Shown here: piece by piece, positions 1 to 6,533 of the stretch
Layout: the number at the start of each line of letters is the position of its first letter
How positions within the stretch are numbered: position 1 is the first letter of the stretch
Assembly: GCA_001767575.1 (NCBI GenBank)
Contig: MELI01000099.1
Location: forward strand, 1-11,726
Direction of reading: 5' to 3'
DNA length: 11,726 nucleotides
DNA from: Candidatus Aquicultor primus
Lineage (GTDB): Bacteria; Actinomycetota; Aquicultoria; Aquicultorales; Aquicultoraceae
The notes under the pieces: generated by a model
Database searches by the model: none
Seen by the model: only the letters and a program-made list of their open reading frames with translations
What the model was told of the DNA's origin: nothing
Position numbers and translations under genes: made by a program

Positions 1-551
1 TCGACGTCCTCGATGGTCGCCCCGCTACCCGCAAAGCCGGTGCTGGTCTTTACGAAGTCTCCGCCGGCTTCCTGGACGATATGTGCGGCGCGGATTTTTT
101 GCTCATCGGTGAGGAGTCCGCACTCGATGATTACTTTGATTATGATATCGCGACCGGCTCCCACCTCACCAACACGGGCTGCTTCGACCACCGACCGCAT
201 ATCGGTATAGACCTCGCCGTAGAGGCCCGACTTCAAGGCGCCGATATTCATCACCATATCGATTTCGTCGGCACCGAGTTCGATGGCTTCGCGCGTCTCG
301 TGGGCTTTGGCGCCACTCGTCGTAGCGCCGAGCGGAAACCCTGCGACCGTACATATCTTTACAGCTGAATCATGCAAGAGACGGTACGCGATATTTACAT
401 TGCAGGGGTTGACGCAGACCGACGCGAAATTGTATTTGCGCGCTTCCTCACACAACCGCTCGATATCCTTGACTGTGGCATCAGGGTTAAGGTTGGTGTG
501 GTCGATGCTTTTTGCTAGCTCTTCTTGTCTCACAATTGTTCCCCCAGTCAT
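1..551 (-). CDS. deoC: Deoxyribose-phosphate aldolase DeoC, 3'-truncated by the window edge
   Basis: Class I aldolase that splits 2-deoxyribose-5-phosphate into glyceraldehyde-3-phosphate and acetaldehyde, in the cytosol, as the last step of deoxynucleoside breakdown. Reading the minus strand from an ATG at 551 gives 183 uninterrupted codons up to the left edge. The family signatures are in order: SIDHTNL (about 15-21), ASVCVNP (43-49), FPLGATT (72-78), EIDMV with the conserved Asp98, IKVIIE with the Schiff-base Lys139, and FVKTSTGF with the proton-relay Lys168. Family members are about 220 residues, so roughly 40 C-terminal residues lie outside the window. GTG at 533 is an alternative start and has a G-run just upstream (GGGGGA); the ATG keeps six more residues. 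It lies 140 bases downstream of mgtE and has its own candidate promoter and operator-like dyad. Confidence 0.95.
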   Translation of the reverse strand, partial: MTGGTIVRQEELAKSIDHTNLNPDATVKDIERLCEEARKYNFASVCVNPCNVNIAYRLLHDSAVKICTVAGFPLGATTSGAKAHETREAIELGADEIDMVMNIGALKSGLYGEVYTDMRSVVEAARVGEVGAGRDIIIKVIIECGLLTDEQKIRAAHIVQEAGGDFVKTSTGFAGSGATIEDV

Positions 552-578
552 CTCAACAGCCGCTGAAAAGGTCAATCA

Positions 579-607
579 GCTATACAGCTACCAGCATCTG
601 CAACCAA
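579..607 (-). promoter_or_regulatory. Candidate deoC promoter
   Basis: On the minus strand, TTGGTT (602-607) and TATAGC (579-584) are separated by exactly 17 bases. The predicted transcript would start near 572, about 20 bases before the deoC ATG. Each hexamer matches the sigma-70-type consensus only partly (3/6 and 4/6), so this is a position-supported guess. Confidence 0.35.
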
Positions 608-625
608 ATGTTCTTTAGCAACATT
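607..625. promoter_or_regulatory. Operator-like dyad upstream of deoC
   Basis: The sequence AATGTT, seven bases, then AACATT is a perfect 6+6 inverted repeat. It touches the -35 hexamer of the candidate deoC promoter, the position expected for a repressor or activator site. The same bases could form a small RNA hairpin if the mgtE transcript reads through. The regulator is unknown; DeoR-type control would be a guess. Confidence 0.35.
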
Positions 626-657
626 CCCCAGTCATGAGGAGTCTAACCAGGCTTGAC

Positions 658-673
658 CAGATATTCGTATCTG
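658..673 (-). other. Small hairpin after mgtE
   Basis: CAGATA-CGAA-TATCTG is a perfect six-base-pair stem with a four-base loop, 18 bases past the mgtE stop codon. No T-run follows on the minus strand, so it is not a standard intrinsic terminator. It may protect the 3' end of the mgtE message or be chance. Confidence 0.3.
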
Positions 674-691
674 TCCATCGTTGCGGATAGT

Positions 692-2044
692 CTAAATCAG
701 GAATCTCAGCATCGTGGTTGCAAGGCCTAGGAAAGCCAGGAACCCGAAAATATCGGTGAAGGTTGTGACTATCACCCCTGAGCCTAAGGCCGGGTCCTGG
801 CGGAGAAGTCTTAGAACAATCGGAATACCCGCCCCAGCCAAACCCGCAACGCCCATATTGACCGTCATCGCCAGGAAAAGAACTAATCCCAGGTACGGAT
901 TACCCCTCGCAAGATAAGCAACCAGACCTGCAAGAAGACCGGTGACCGCACCGATTGTGATACCTATGCCGACTTGGCGGGCTATAACGCGTATGCCTTC
1001 TCTAAACTCGAGCTGGCCCAAGGCAATACCCCTCGTAGTAACGGTAAGGGTCTGAGTGCCCATATTGCCGCCCATGCCGGCGACTATCGGCATAAACGCG
1101 GCGAGAATAACTACACGAGAGATTGAGTCCTGGAATAAGGAGACAACCCCTGCCGCCAAGAAGGCGGTTCCAAGATTAAAGGCCATCCAGGGAAGACGGT
1201 TCTTAATCGATTCTATCGCCGGACTATCGAGCCTTTCTTCGCGTATAACACCGCCGAGGCGATATATGTCTTCGCTGGCCTCTTCCTCGATGACATCGAC
1301 TACGTCATCGATGGTGACGACACCGAGAAGGCGGTGCTCACGGTCGACGACGGGCAAAGCTAAAAGGTCGTACCGCGACATGATGCGCGCGACTTCTTCC
1401 TGGTCGGTGTCGACGTCCACATATATGACGCTGGGGTTCATCAGTTCTTCGACAAGCCGGCTCGGCTGACCGATGATAAGGTCTCGAAGCGAGATGACGC
1501 CGACCAGTTGGTCGTCGCGGTTGACTATAAAGACATAGTAAATCGTCTCGGCGCCGGGGGCTTCTGCGCGCAGCAGGTCAATCGACTCCTGGGCCGTCAT
1601 ATCCTTCCTTAGCGCGACGAATTCCGGGGTCATGATACCGCCGGCCGTGTCCTCGCCGTGCTCCATTAAACGCAGCGCCTCTTGCGCATCCTCCTTGTCC
1701 ATAGCGGCGAGAATTCGGTGGGCGTCTTTCTTGCCGATAGCGCCGAGCAGGTCGGCGACATCGTCGGCTTCCATCTCTTCAAGGATGTCGGAGATGAGCG
1801 GCGTGCTGAGCAGCTCGACGATGTCCATCTGCTCCTGCTCGTCCATCTCCTGGAAGGTATCGGCCGCTCTCGGGATGTCCCAGGTCTCGAAGATCATCTT
1901 TTGAAAATCATCGGGAAGGTCCCCGATGATCTCCGCCGCGTCGGCAGGATGAAGCTTCTCGAAGAGGCCTATCGCTTTTCCGAGTTCTGCTTTCTTTAGT
2001 AGATTTTCCGCTGCTACCTGAAGTAGCTTATTGCGATCCCGCAT
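692..2044 (-). CDS. mgtE: Magnesium transporter MgtE
   Basis: Mg2+ channel/transporter of the inner membrane, gated by cytosolic Mg2+. The 450 residues show the full architecture. A helical acidic N domain covers about 1-135. Two CBS domains cover about 138-197 and 202-260; the first begins at GGIMTPEFV. A plug-helix segment covers about 261-282, and a membrane domain of about five helices runs from about 286 to 449. Family pore signatures are present: GGNMGTQTLTV (325-335) and DPALGSGVIVTTFTD (417-431), ending in the conserved pore Asp431. Length matches the family. It starts nine bases after era, and the AGGGA preceding its ATG overlaps the era stop codon, so it is probably co-transcribed with era. 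In many relatives recO occupies this place. Confidence 0.96.
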   Translation of the reverse strand: MRDRNKLLQVAAENLLKKAELGKAIGLFEKLHPADAAEIIGDLPDDFQKMIFETWDIPRAADTFQEMDEQEQMDIVELLSTPLISDILEEMEADDVADLLGAIGKKDAHRILAAMDKEDAQEALRLMEHGEDTAGGIMTPEFVALRKDMTAQESIDLLRAEAPGAETIYYVFIVNRDDQLVGVISLRDLIIGQPSRLVEELMNPSVIYVDVDTDQEEVARIMSRYDLLALPVVDREHRLLGVVTIDDVVDVIEEEASEDIYRLGGVIREERLDSPAIESIKNRLPWMAFNLGTAFLAAGVVSLFQDSISRVVILAAFMPIVAGMGGNMGTQTLTVTTRGIALGQLEFREGIRVIARQVGIGITIGAVTGLLAGLVAYLARGNPYLGLVLFLAMTVNMGVAGLAGAGIPIVLRLLRQDPALGSGVIVTTFTDIFGFLAFLGLATTMLRFLI

Positions 2045-2053
2045 CCACAGTCC

Positions 2054-2968
2054 CTATTCCGTATAACCGAATTGTTTTATATAGCGCTCTTCTTTGCGCC
2101 AGTCTTTCTTAACGCGAACCCGGAGGTCGAGAAATATATGACTGCCCAAGAGATGTTCGATATCCGCTCTCGCTTTGGAGCCTATCTCTTTGAGGACTCG
2201 CCCGCCCTTACCTATAAGGATTCCTTTCTGCGATTCCCGCTCGACGAAGATGGTCGCAAAAATGTCGACTATCTCGCCGTCTTTGCGCGGTTTCATCTCT
2301 TGCACCTCGACCGCTATGCTATGGGGAACCTCTTCCCTGGTCAAAAGGAGCGCTTTCTCCCGGATAAACTCCGCTACAATCACTCGTTCGGGTTGGTCGG
2401 TCTTCATATCCGGTGGATAATATTGTGGTCCCTCCGGCAACATCTCATTCATCTTTTCGACCAGGACCTCAACGTTCTGCCCCGTCGCGGCAGATAGCGG
2501 GATTATCTCGTCAAACTTTCCGAGCTGCTTGGCAATCTCTAGTTGAACCTCGATATCTCCAGGTTCCAACTTATCTATCTTACTTAAGACTATTATTTTA
2601 GGCGTGTTTAGCAACGCAAGCTCATTTGCGATATAGAGGTCGCCGGAGCCGATAACCTGCGAGGCGTCGACCATAAATATCACGGCGTCGACATCTCTCA
2701 AGGCGTTTCGAACACTCTTGTTCATGTGCTCGCCGAGCGAATCCTTCGGCTTGTGCAAGCCGGGAGTGTCCACAAAGATTATCTGCGCATTCTCGAGATT
2801 TAAAATTGCACGGATAGTATGACGCGTGGTTTGAGGTTTATCGGAGATTATCGCGACCTTCTCCTTGGCCAGATAATTCAATAGCGTCGACTTCCCGGCG
2901 TTGGGTCGTCCCACAATCGCCGCAAATCCCGATTTAAAGCTCTCCTTGCGTTTGTCGCTTTCGTCCAT
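2054..2968 (-). CDS. era: GTPase Era
   Basis: Essential GTPase that binds the 3' end of 16S rRNA and assists 30S subunit maturation; cytosolic, peripherally membrane-associated. Numbering from ATG 2968 (304 aa): the G1 P-loop GRPNAGKS is at 20-27, switch I around TTRHT (47-51), G3 DTPG at 67-70, and the G4 box reads SKID at 129-132 where NKxD is usual. The C-terminal KH domain has the GKGG loop at 253-256 and ends in the typical basic tail. An in-frame GTG at 2974 would add two residues, but GGAAGG (2975-2980) is six bases from the ATG at 2968, so I prefer that start. The upstream GNAT stop codon (2971-2973) lies two bases before it, indicating translational coupling. YbeY and PhoH, in the same cluster, also act in rRNA handling. 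Confidence 0.96.
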   Translation of the reverse strand: MDESDKRKESFKSGFAAIVGRPNAGKSTLLNYLAKEKVAIISDKPQTTRHTIRAILNLENAQIIFVDTPGLHKPKDSLGEHMNKSVRNALRDVDAVIFMVDASQVIGSGDLYIANELALLNTPKIIVLSKIDKLEPGDIEVQLEIAKQLGKFDEIIPLSAATGQNVEVLVEKMNEMLPEGPQYYPPDMKTDQPERVIVAEFIREKALLLTREEVPHSIAVEVQEMKPRKDGEIVDIFATIFVERESQKGILIGKGGRVLKEIGSKARADIEHLLGSHIFLDLRVRVKKDWRKEERYIKQFGYTE

Positions 2969-2970
2969 GA

Positions 2971-3429
2971 TCACCCTTCCAATCCAAGCTCGAGGAGCAT
3001 CCGGTCTATGCCGGGGCCATACTCATCCGATAACTCCGCGATGTTTTTGAAGCCCGCTTTTTTGTAGAGCTCCAATGCCCGGCTATTCTTATCGTCAACG
3101 GTGAGCTGCACTACTCTAGCGCCATCGCGCTTAAGCGCTGTGAGCAACTCACCCAAGAACCTCGACCCCAGGCGCTTTCCTCTAAGTTCTTTTCTCACAA
3201 GAAAACCGACGATAAAAACGAGTCCCGGGTCGAGCCAATCCCTTATAATATCCGCAATCCCACAGATTGCGCCGTCCTTTTTTAATACATAAACCGCGCC
3301 GTGCTTGATAAAGACCGGAAATGTCCAATGATTCAGGCCGCCGTCACCAAAGGCGTCCGCCTCCATCATGGTCAGCTCCTGTATCAGGCCGGTATCGAAT
3401 TCCGTCAAGCGCACCAGTTCATAATCCAT
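2971..3429 (-). CDS. GNAT-family N-acetyltransferase
   Basis: A 152-residue cytosolic protein with the Gcn5-related acetyltransferase fold. It has an acetyl-CoA pyrophosphate loop at about 79-90 (VRKELRGKRLGS, with Arg in place of the central Gly of the R-x-x-G-x-G/A pattern). A typical motif-B segment, DDKNSRALELYKKAGFK, lies at about 112-128. The overall shape resembles RimI-like enzymes, but the substrate cannot be read from the sequence, so no gene symbol is given. It starts 27 bases after cdd and its stop codon is two bases from the era ATG, so it sits in the cdd-era operon. AGGGTG lies about 10 bases before the ATG. It could be a ribosomal-protein, tRNA-related or small-molecule acetyltransferase. 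B. subtilis lacks a gene here. Confidence 0.88.
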   Translation of the reverse strand: MDYELVRLTEFDTGLIQELTMMEADAFGDGGLNHWTFPVFIKHGAVYVLKKDGAICGIADIIRDWLDPGLVFIVGFLVRKELRGKRLGSRFLGELLTALKRDGARVVQLTVDDKNSRALELYKKAGFKNIAELSDEYGPGIDRMLLELGLEG

Positions 3430-3456
3430 AGTCGTTACACCCTATGATGCCGGGAC

Positions 3457-3861
3457 TTATCCCTTGTCTGCAAACAACCGCTCGTTGGTAAAGGCATAGG
3501 GTAGCAACTCTTTGATGAGCGCTTTCTTTGTCTCGCCCTTCGTGTTAGCCATGATGACCAGCGATTCGGCGCCGAACTCGGCGAGAAACTGCCTGCAAGC
3601 ACCGCAAGGCGGGCAAGGCGTCGGGCCGTCGGCTATGATGGCGAGCGCCTCGAACCTGCGACAGCCCTCGGAGACCGCTTTAGACATCGCGACGCGCTCG
3701 GCACATATGGAGAGACCGTAGACGGCGTTCTCAACATTGGCCCCTGCGAAAATGCGCCCGTCATCGCAGATAACGGCCGCACCCACTCTAAAGCCCGAGT
3801 ACGGCGCATAGGCCTCTTGCCGGGCCTCAGAGGCCGCGCGTATCAACTCCACTTCGTCCAT
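3457..3861 (-). CDS. cdd: Cytidine deaminase
   Basis: Zinc enzyme that deaminates cytidine and deoxycytidine to uridine and deoxyuridine in pyrimidine salvage. From ATG 3861 the protein is 134 residues, the size of the small homotetrameric class (B. subtilis Cdd is 136). Visible motifs are YAPYSGFRVGAA (18-29), the substrate-binding segment around NVENA (42-46), CAER with zinc ligand Cys53 and catalytic Glu55, and PCPPCGACRQ with ligands Cys86 and Cys89. An upstream in-frame TTG (3882) would add seven residues, but GGAGG (3870-3874) lies eight bases before the ATG and the ligand numbering fits the known small enzymes, so the ATG is chosen. It follows the CNNM gene by 39 bases and precedes the GNAT gene by 27. 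deoC, the other nucleoside salvage gene, lies four genes on. Confidence 0.96.
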   Translation of the reverse strand: MDEVELIRAASEARQEAYAPYSGFRVGAAVICDDGRIFAGANVENAVYGLSICAERVAMSKAVSEGCRRFEALAIIADGPTPCPPCGACRQFLAEFGAESLVIMANTKGETKKALIKELLPYAFTNERLFADKG

Positions 3862-3900
3862 GTCGACAACCTCCAAGCCCAAGGTGCCCGGCCGGCGCTT

Positions 3901-5181
3901 CTATCCGACTTCCAGGCTTTCCGTTTTTTCCTCCGGTTCTTCGCGGCTTACTAAAATCTTCGATATCCTGCGTCCGATAACCTTCTCAACCGTGAATACG
4001 AATCCCTCGAAACGTACCGCTTCTCCCGCATTCGGAGTGCGCCCTATAAGCGAGTATACGAAACCGCCGATAGTGTCGATATCCGCGCGCGAGAAACTCG
4101 TGCCCAGCAGTTCGTTCGCCTCATCGATATGAACACGGGCATCCATCCTCACCAGGTGGTTATCGACGAACTCGATAAGCGTCTCCTCGAGGTCGTACTC
4201 GTCGAATATCTCGCCGACTATCTCTTCGAGCAGATCTTCGATGGTGACAAGACCCGCGGTGCCGCCGTGCTCATCGACGACGATGGCCATGTGTAAGCGC
4301 TTCTTCTGCAGCTCGCGCATGAGGTCATCGACCTTTTTCAGCTCGGGCACATAGTAGGCCGGGCGCATCTGCTGCTTGATGGGCACGTCTATCTTACCCT
4401 TATGCATCTGCATAAGGAGGTCTTTGGCGTAGATTATCCCTATTATATTGTCGACCGTCTCATCGTAGACCGGTATCCTGGAGTGCCCTTCCTTGATGAC
4501 CAGCGAGAGGACCTCCTCGATGGGCGCGTCGGCACTGACGGTCACCATATCCATCCTGGGCACCATGACCTCGCGCACTATCGTGTCACCGAACTCGAAG
4601 ATGCTGTGAATCAGCTCTTTCTCTTCTTCTTCGATAATGCCTTCCTCCTCGCCGGCGCCGACCATGCTCATTATCTCTTCCTCGCTTACGACGGGAAGCT
4701 CTTTGATGGGCCGGCCTCCGAAAAGACGGATGAAGATGTTAGCCGTAAACGTAAATATCCGGGCGACAGGGCCGAGCGCTTTCGAGAGCACATCTAAGAC
4801 GATTGCCGCGCGCAACGAGAGGCTCTCCGTGCGCCGGGCGCCAAAGGTCTTCGGTATTATCTCGCCGAAAACAAGGATCACAAAGAGCATCAAAACGGTC
4901 GAGATGACCACGACGAAACTACCGAGGTATCTGGTCGCCAGCAACGTCGCGATAGAGACGGCGGCGATGTTGGCACTGTTGTCCAACAATATCATCGCAG
5001 TCATCAGACGGCTTGGGTGCGACATCAGCGACTCGAGCGCGCCGGCACCCGGAGCCTCTTGTTCGACAAGATATCTAAGTCGAATCCGACTCATAGACGA
5101 TATCGCGCTCTCGACCGCCGTTAAACCGGCCGACAAACCGACTAGAATAATGATAAATACCACGTATAACCAATCCGGCAA
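3901..5181 (-). CDS. CNNM/CorC (HlyC-type) CBS-domain membrane protein
   Basis: Member of the family annotated as 'hemolysin' or magnesium/cobalt efflux protein (bacterial CNNM, CorC, MpfA). Those studied act in Mg2+ export or homeostasis; the hemolysin name is historical. The 426 residues comprise a DUF21/CNNM membrane domain (about 1-190) with the signature [10 protein letters not shown] (105-114) and an acidic linker. A CBS pair follows at about 208-330, with [15 protein letters not shown] and [21 protein letters not shown] CorC/HlyC C-terminal domain spans about 338-415. The start is TTG at 5181: GGGAGGG (5190-5196) lies eight bases upstream and the residues that follow form the first membrane helix. 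A TATAAT promoter precedes it. In Proteobacteria the homologue corC/ybeX follows ybeY; here the DgkA-PAP2 gene lies between. Confidence 0.93.
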   Translation of the reverse strand: MPDWLYVVFIIILVGLSAGLTAVESAISSMSRIRLRYLVEQEAPGAGALESLMSHPSRLMTAMILLDNSANIAAVSIATLLATRYLGSFVVVISTVLMLFVILVFGEIIPKTFGARRTESLSLRAAIVLDVLSKALGPVARIFTFTANIFIRLFGGRPIKELPVVSEEEIMSMVGAGEEEGIIEEEEKELIHSIFEFGDTIVREVMVPRMDMVTVSADAPIEEVLSLVIKEGHSRIPVYDETVDNIIGIIYAKDLLMQMHKGKIDVPIKQQMRPAYYVPELKKVDDLMRELQKKRLHMAIVVDEHGGTAGLVTIEDLLEEIVGEIFDEYDLEETLIEFVDNHLVRMDARVHIDEANELLGTSFSRADIDTIGGFVYSLIGRTPNAGEAVRFEGFVFTVEKVIGRRISKILVSREEPEEKTESLEVG

Positions 5182-5189
5182 GTGACAAT

Positions 5190-5221
5190 CCCTCCCTAGC
5201 TGTATTCCTAGCTATATTATA
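5190..5221 (-). promoter_or_regulatory. Promoter and ribosome binding site of the CNNM gene
   Basis: A perfect TATAAT -10 hexamer lies at 5216-5221 on the minus strand. At 17-base spacing the -35 is only AAATTT, but the upstream stretch is AT-rich. Transcription would start near 5209. GGGAGGG at 5190-5196, eight bases before TTG 5181, supports that unusual start codon. Two copies of AGCTAGG (5207-5213 and 5195-5201) flank the predicted start site. Confidence 0.5.
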
Positions 5222-5282
5222 TCGGATGCTTTACGCAAAAATTTTAAATCATCGACAAACCAATACACCTGACCTAGTTCGC

Positions 5283-5996
5283 TTACCACGTATAGAATAC
5301 CTGAAAGATAAGGATGGTCACTAAAATACCGAGCGTCGCGCCCGACATTATCTCGAGCGCGGTATGGACGCCCGCGTCAAACCTGCTGTGAAAGACGAGC
5401 AGCGCCAGGCCCAAACCGAGTGTGGCGACAAGCGGCGACTGGCTTATGAAGGCTATCGCGGTAAAGAGCGCGGCCGCCAGGGCGCTGTGCCCGCTCGGCC
5501 ACCCGCCCCGCAAAAAGCTTCCCCCGCCGACCCATGCTTTGGCCGAAACGACCAATATCGCTACGATTAAGAGCGAAATAATGGTGAGATGCGCCGGAGA
5601 TTGGCGAATCCGCTCAAGCAAGCCCAGCGCCAGCGGGTTGACCCGCGAAAAGAATATGAAATATGCCACGAGCACAGCGTTGATGCTCGCCAGAAGGACT
5701 GCGCCTGCTGCGACATCCTTCGCTATCTGCGCCACCGGGTCGAACGTCGTCGTGACGAGGTCGATGGTCGATTCGATAGCTGTGTTTATGAGTTCGGCCA
5801 CGACGACCAGAGAGACCGCAAATATCAAAGCGACAAAGGCCCAGGACTCTATCTTTAAGAAGAGGCCGAGGGTGAGCGCCAAGGCTGCGGCGACAAAGTG
5901 AATGCGCATATTGCGTTGGGTCCGCAATACATAGATAAGGCCATCGATGGCGTAATTGAAGCTTTTAAGCAACGACTTGCTTTTCATCGGGCGCAT
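5283..5996 (-). CDS. DgkA-type lipid kinase fused to a PAP2-type lipid phosphatase
   Basis: A 237-residue integral membrane protein with two lipid-phosphate domains. Residues about 10-118 are a DgkA/undecaprenol kinase domain with three membrane helices and the active-site segments AELINTAIESTIDL (67-80, Glu68, Glu75 and Asp79 equivalents) and AKDVAAGAVLL (92-102). Residues about 135-236 form a PAP2 domain: FLRGGWPSGH (161-170) supplies the PSGH motif, and SRFDAGVH (204-211) the SR-x5-H motif. The final acidic residue is Glu215 rather than Asp. In Gram-positive bacteria DgkA homologues phosphorylate undecaprenol; PAP2 enzymes remove lipid (pyro)phosphates, so the fusion probably serves undecaprenyl or diacylglycerol phosphate recycling. 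A second ATG at 5987 is possible. The Shine-Dalgarno is weak. It follows ybeY by 57 bases, as dgkA does in B. subtilis, where it is unfused. Confidence 0.92.
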   Translation of the reverse strand: MRPMKSKSLLKSFNYAIDGLIYVLRTQRNMRIHFVAAALALTLGLFLKIESWAFVALIFAVSLVVVAELINTAIESTIDLVTTTFDPVAQIAKDVAAGAVLLASINAVLVAYFIFFSRVNPLALGLLERIRQSPAHLTIISLLIVAILVVSAKAWVGGGSFLRGGWPSGHSALAAALFTAIAFISQSPLVATLGLGLALLVFHSRFDAGVHTALEIMSGATLGILVTILIFQVFYTW

Positions 5997-6021
5997 ATGA
6001 ACGTCAAAATCCCGTCATGCG

Positions 6022-6049
6022 GCCGGCTCTGGCAAGAGCTGCTACCGGC
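6022..6049 (-). other. GC-rich hairpin between ybeY and the DgkA-PAP2 gene
   Basis: GCTCT-TGCC-AGAGC forms a stem, extended by an outer GCCG/CGGC pair with a six-base bulge on one side. No T-run follows, so it is not an intrinsic terminator. It may affect mRNA processing or the relative expression of the lipid gene. Confidence 0.3.
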
Positions 6050-6053
6050 GTAT

Positions 6054-6533
6054 TTAACGCTCAAAACCCCCCTTCGCAAGCTCGTCGGGGTTTACTCCAT
6101 CTGAGAATGAGGTTAGTATCAGGCGCTCGCGCGCCTCCATAAGTTCGGCGTCCTCATCGCTGTCATGGTCATAACCAAAAAGATGGAGGATGCCGTGGAC
6201 TAAGAGAAGCGAAAGCTCTTGGTCCAGGGTCTGGTCGAATTCGATTGCCTGTTTCTCGGCTACAGCCGGGCAAATGACGACATCGCCCAGGAGCCTCGGA
6301 AGGTTCCCGGCGGTCGGCATGTCACCGCCGACCTCGAAGGATAAGACGTCGGTGGGGTAGTCCTTGCCGCGATAGCTCGCGTTCAAGTCGAGCATGGTCT
6401 CTTCACCGACTAGCGCTATACTGAGTTCCGCATCCTCTTCGACGCGCTCCACAGTTAGAACATAGCCGGCAAGCTCAACCAGTGAATCTTCATCCACCGC
6501 TAATTCCTGCTCGTTACTTATTTGAATCGCCAT
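6054..6533 (-). CDS. ybeY: Endoribonuclease YbeY (rRNA maturation factor)
   Basis: Zinc-dependent single-strand endoribonuclease implicated in 16S rRNA 3'-end maturation and ribosome quality control. The 159-residue protein carries the UPF0054 signature HGILHLFGYDH with ligands His113, His117 and His123. Upstream are the typical segments LNASYRGKDYPTDVLSF (50-66) and LGDVVIC (82-88). Length is normal. The ATG at 6533 lies 20 bases inside the end of the preceding HD gene, and AGGAG sits about 11 bases before it, still within that gene, indicating translational coupling. The phoH (ybeZ) - ybeY pairing is widely conserved, and Era, another 16S 3'-end factor, lies downstream. Confidence 0.96.
   Translation of the reverse strand: MAIQISNEQELAVDEDSLVELAGYVLTVERVEEDAELSIALVGEETMLDLNASYRGKDYPTDVLSFEVGGDMPTAGNLPRLLGDVVICPAVAEKQAIEFDQTLDQELSLLLVHGILHLFGYDHDSDEDAELMEARERLILTSFSDGVNPDELAKGGFER

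Noticed and set aside
166..354. Minus-strand 62-codon frame in the deoC region
   Set aside because: It is in the wrong frame. The deoC frame runs uninterrupted over the same bases with all catalytic residues.
4637..5185. Plus-strand open frame of 182 codons opposite the CNNM gene
   Set aside because: Low-complexity Ser/Arg/Thr translation, no family resemblance, no credible ribosome binding site, and fully antisense to a conserved gene.
5422..5901. Plus-strand open frame of 159 codons opposite the DgkA-PAP2 gene
   Set aside because: Shadow of a membrane-protein gene; no independent coding signal.
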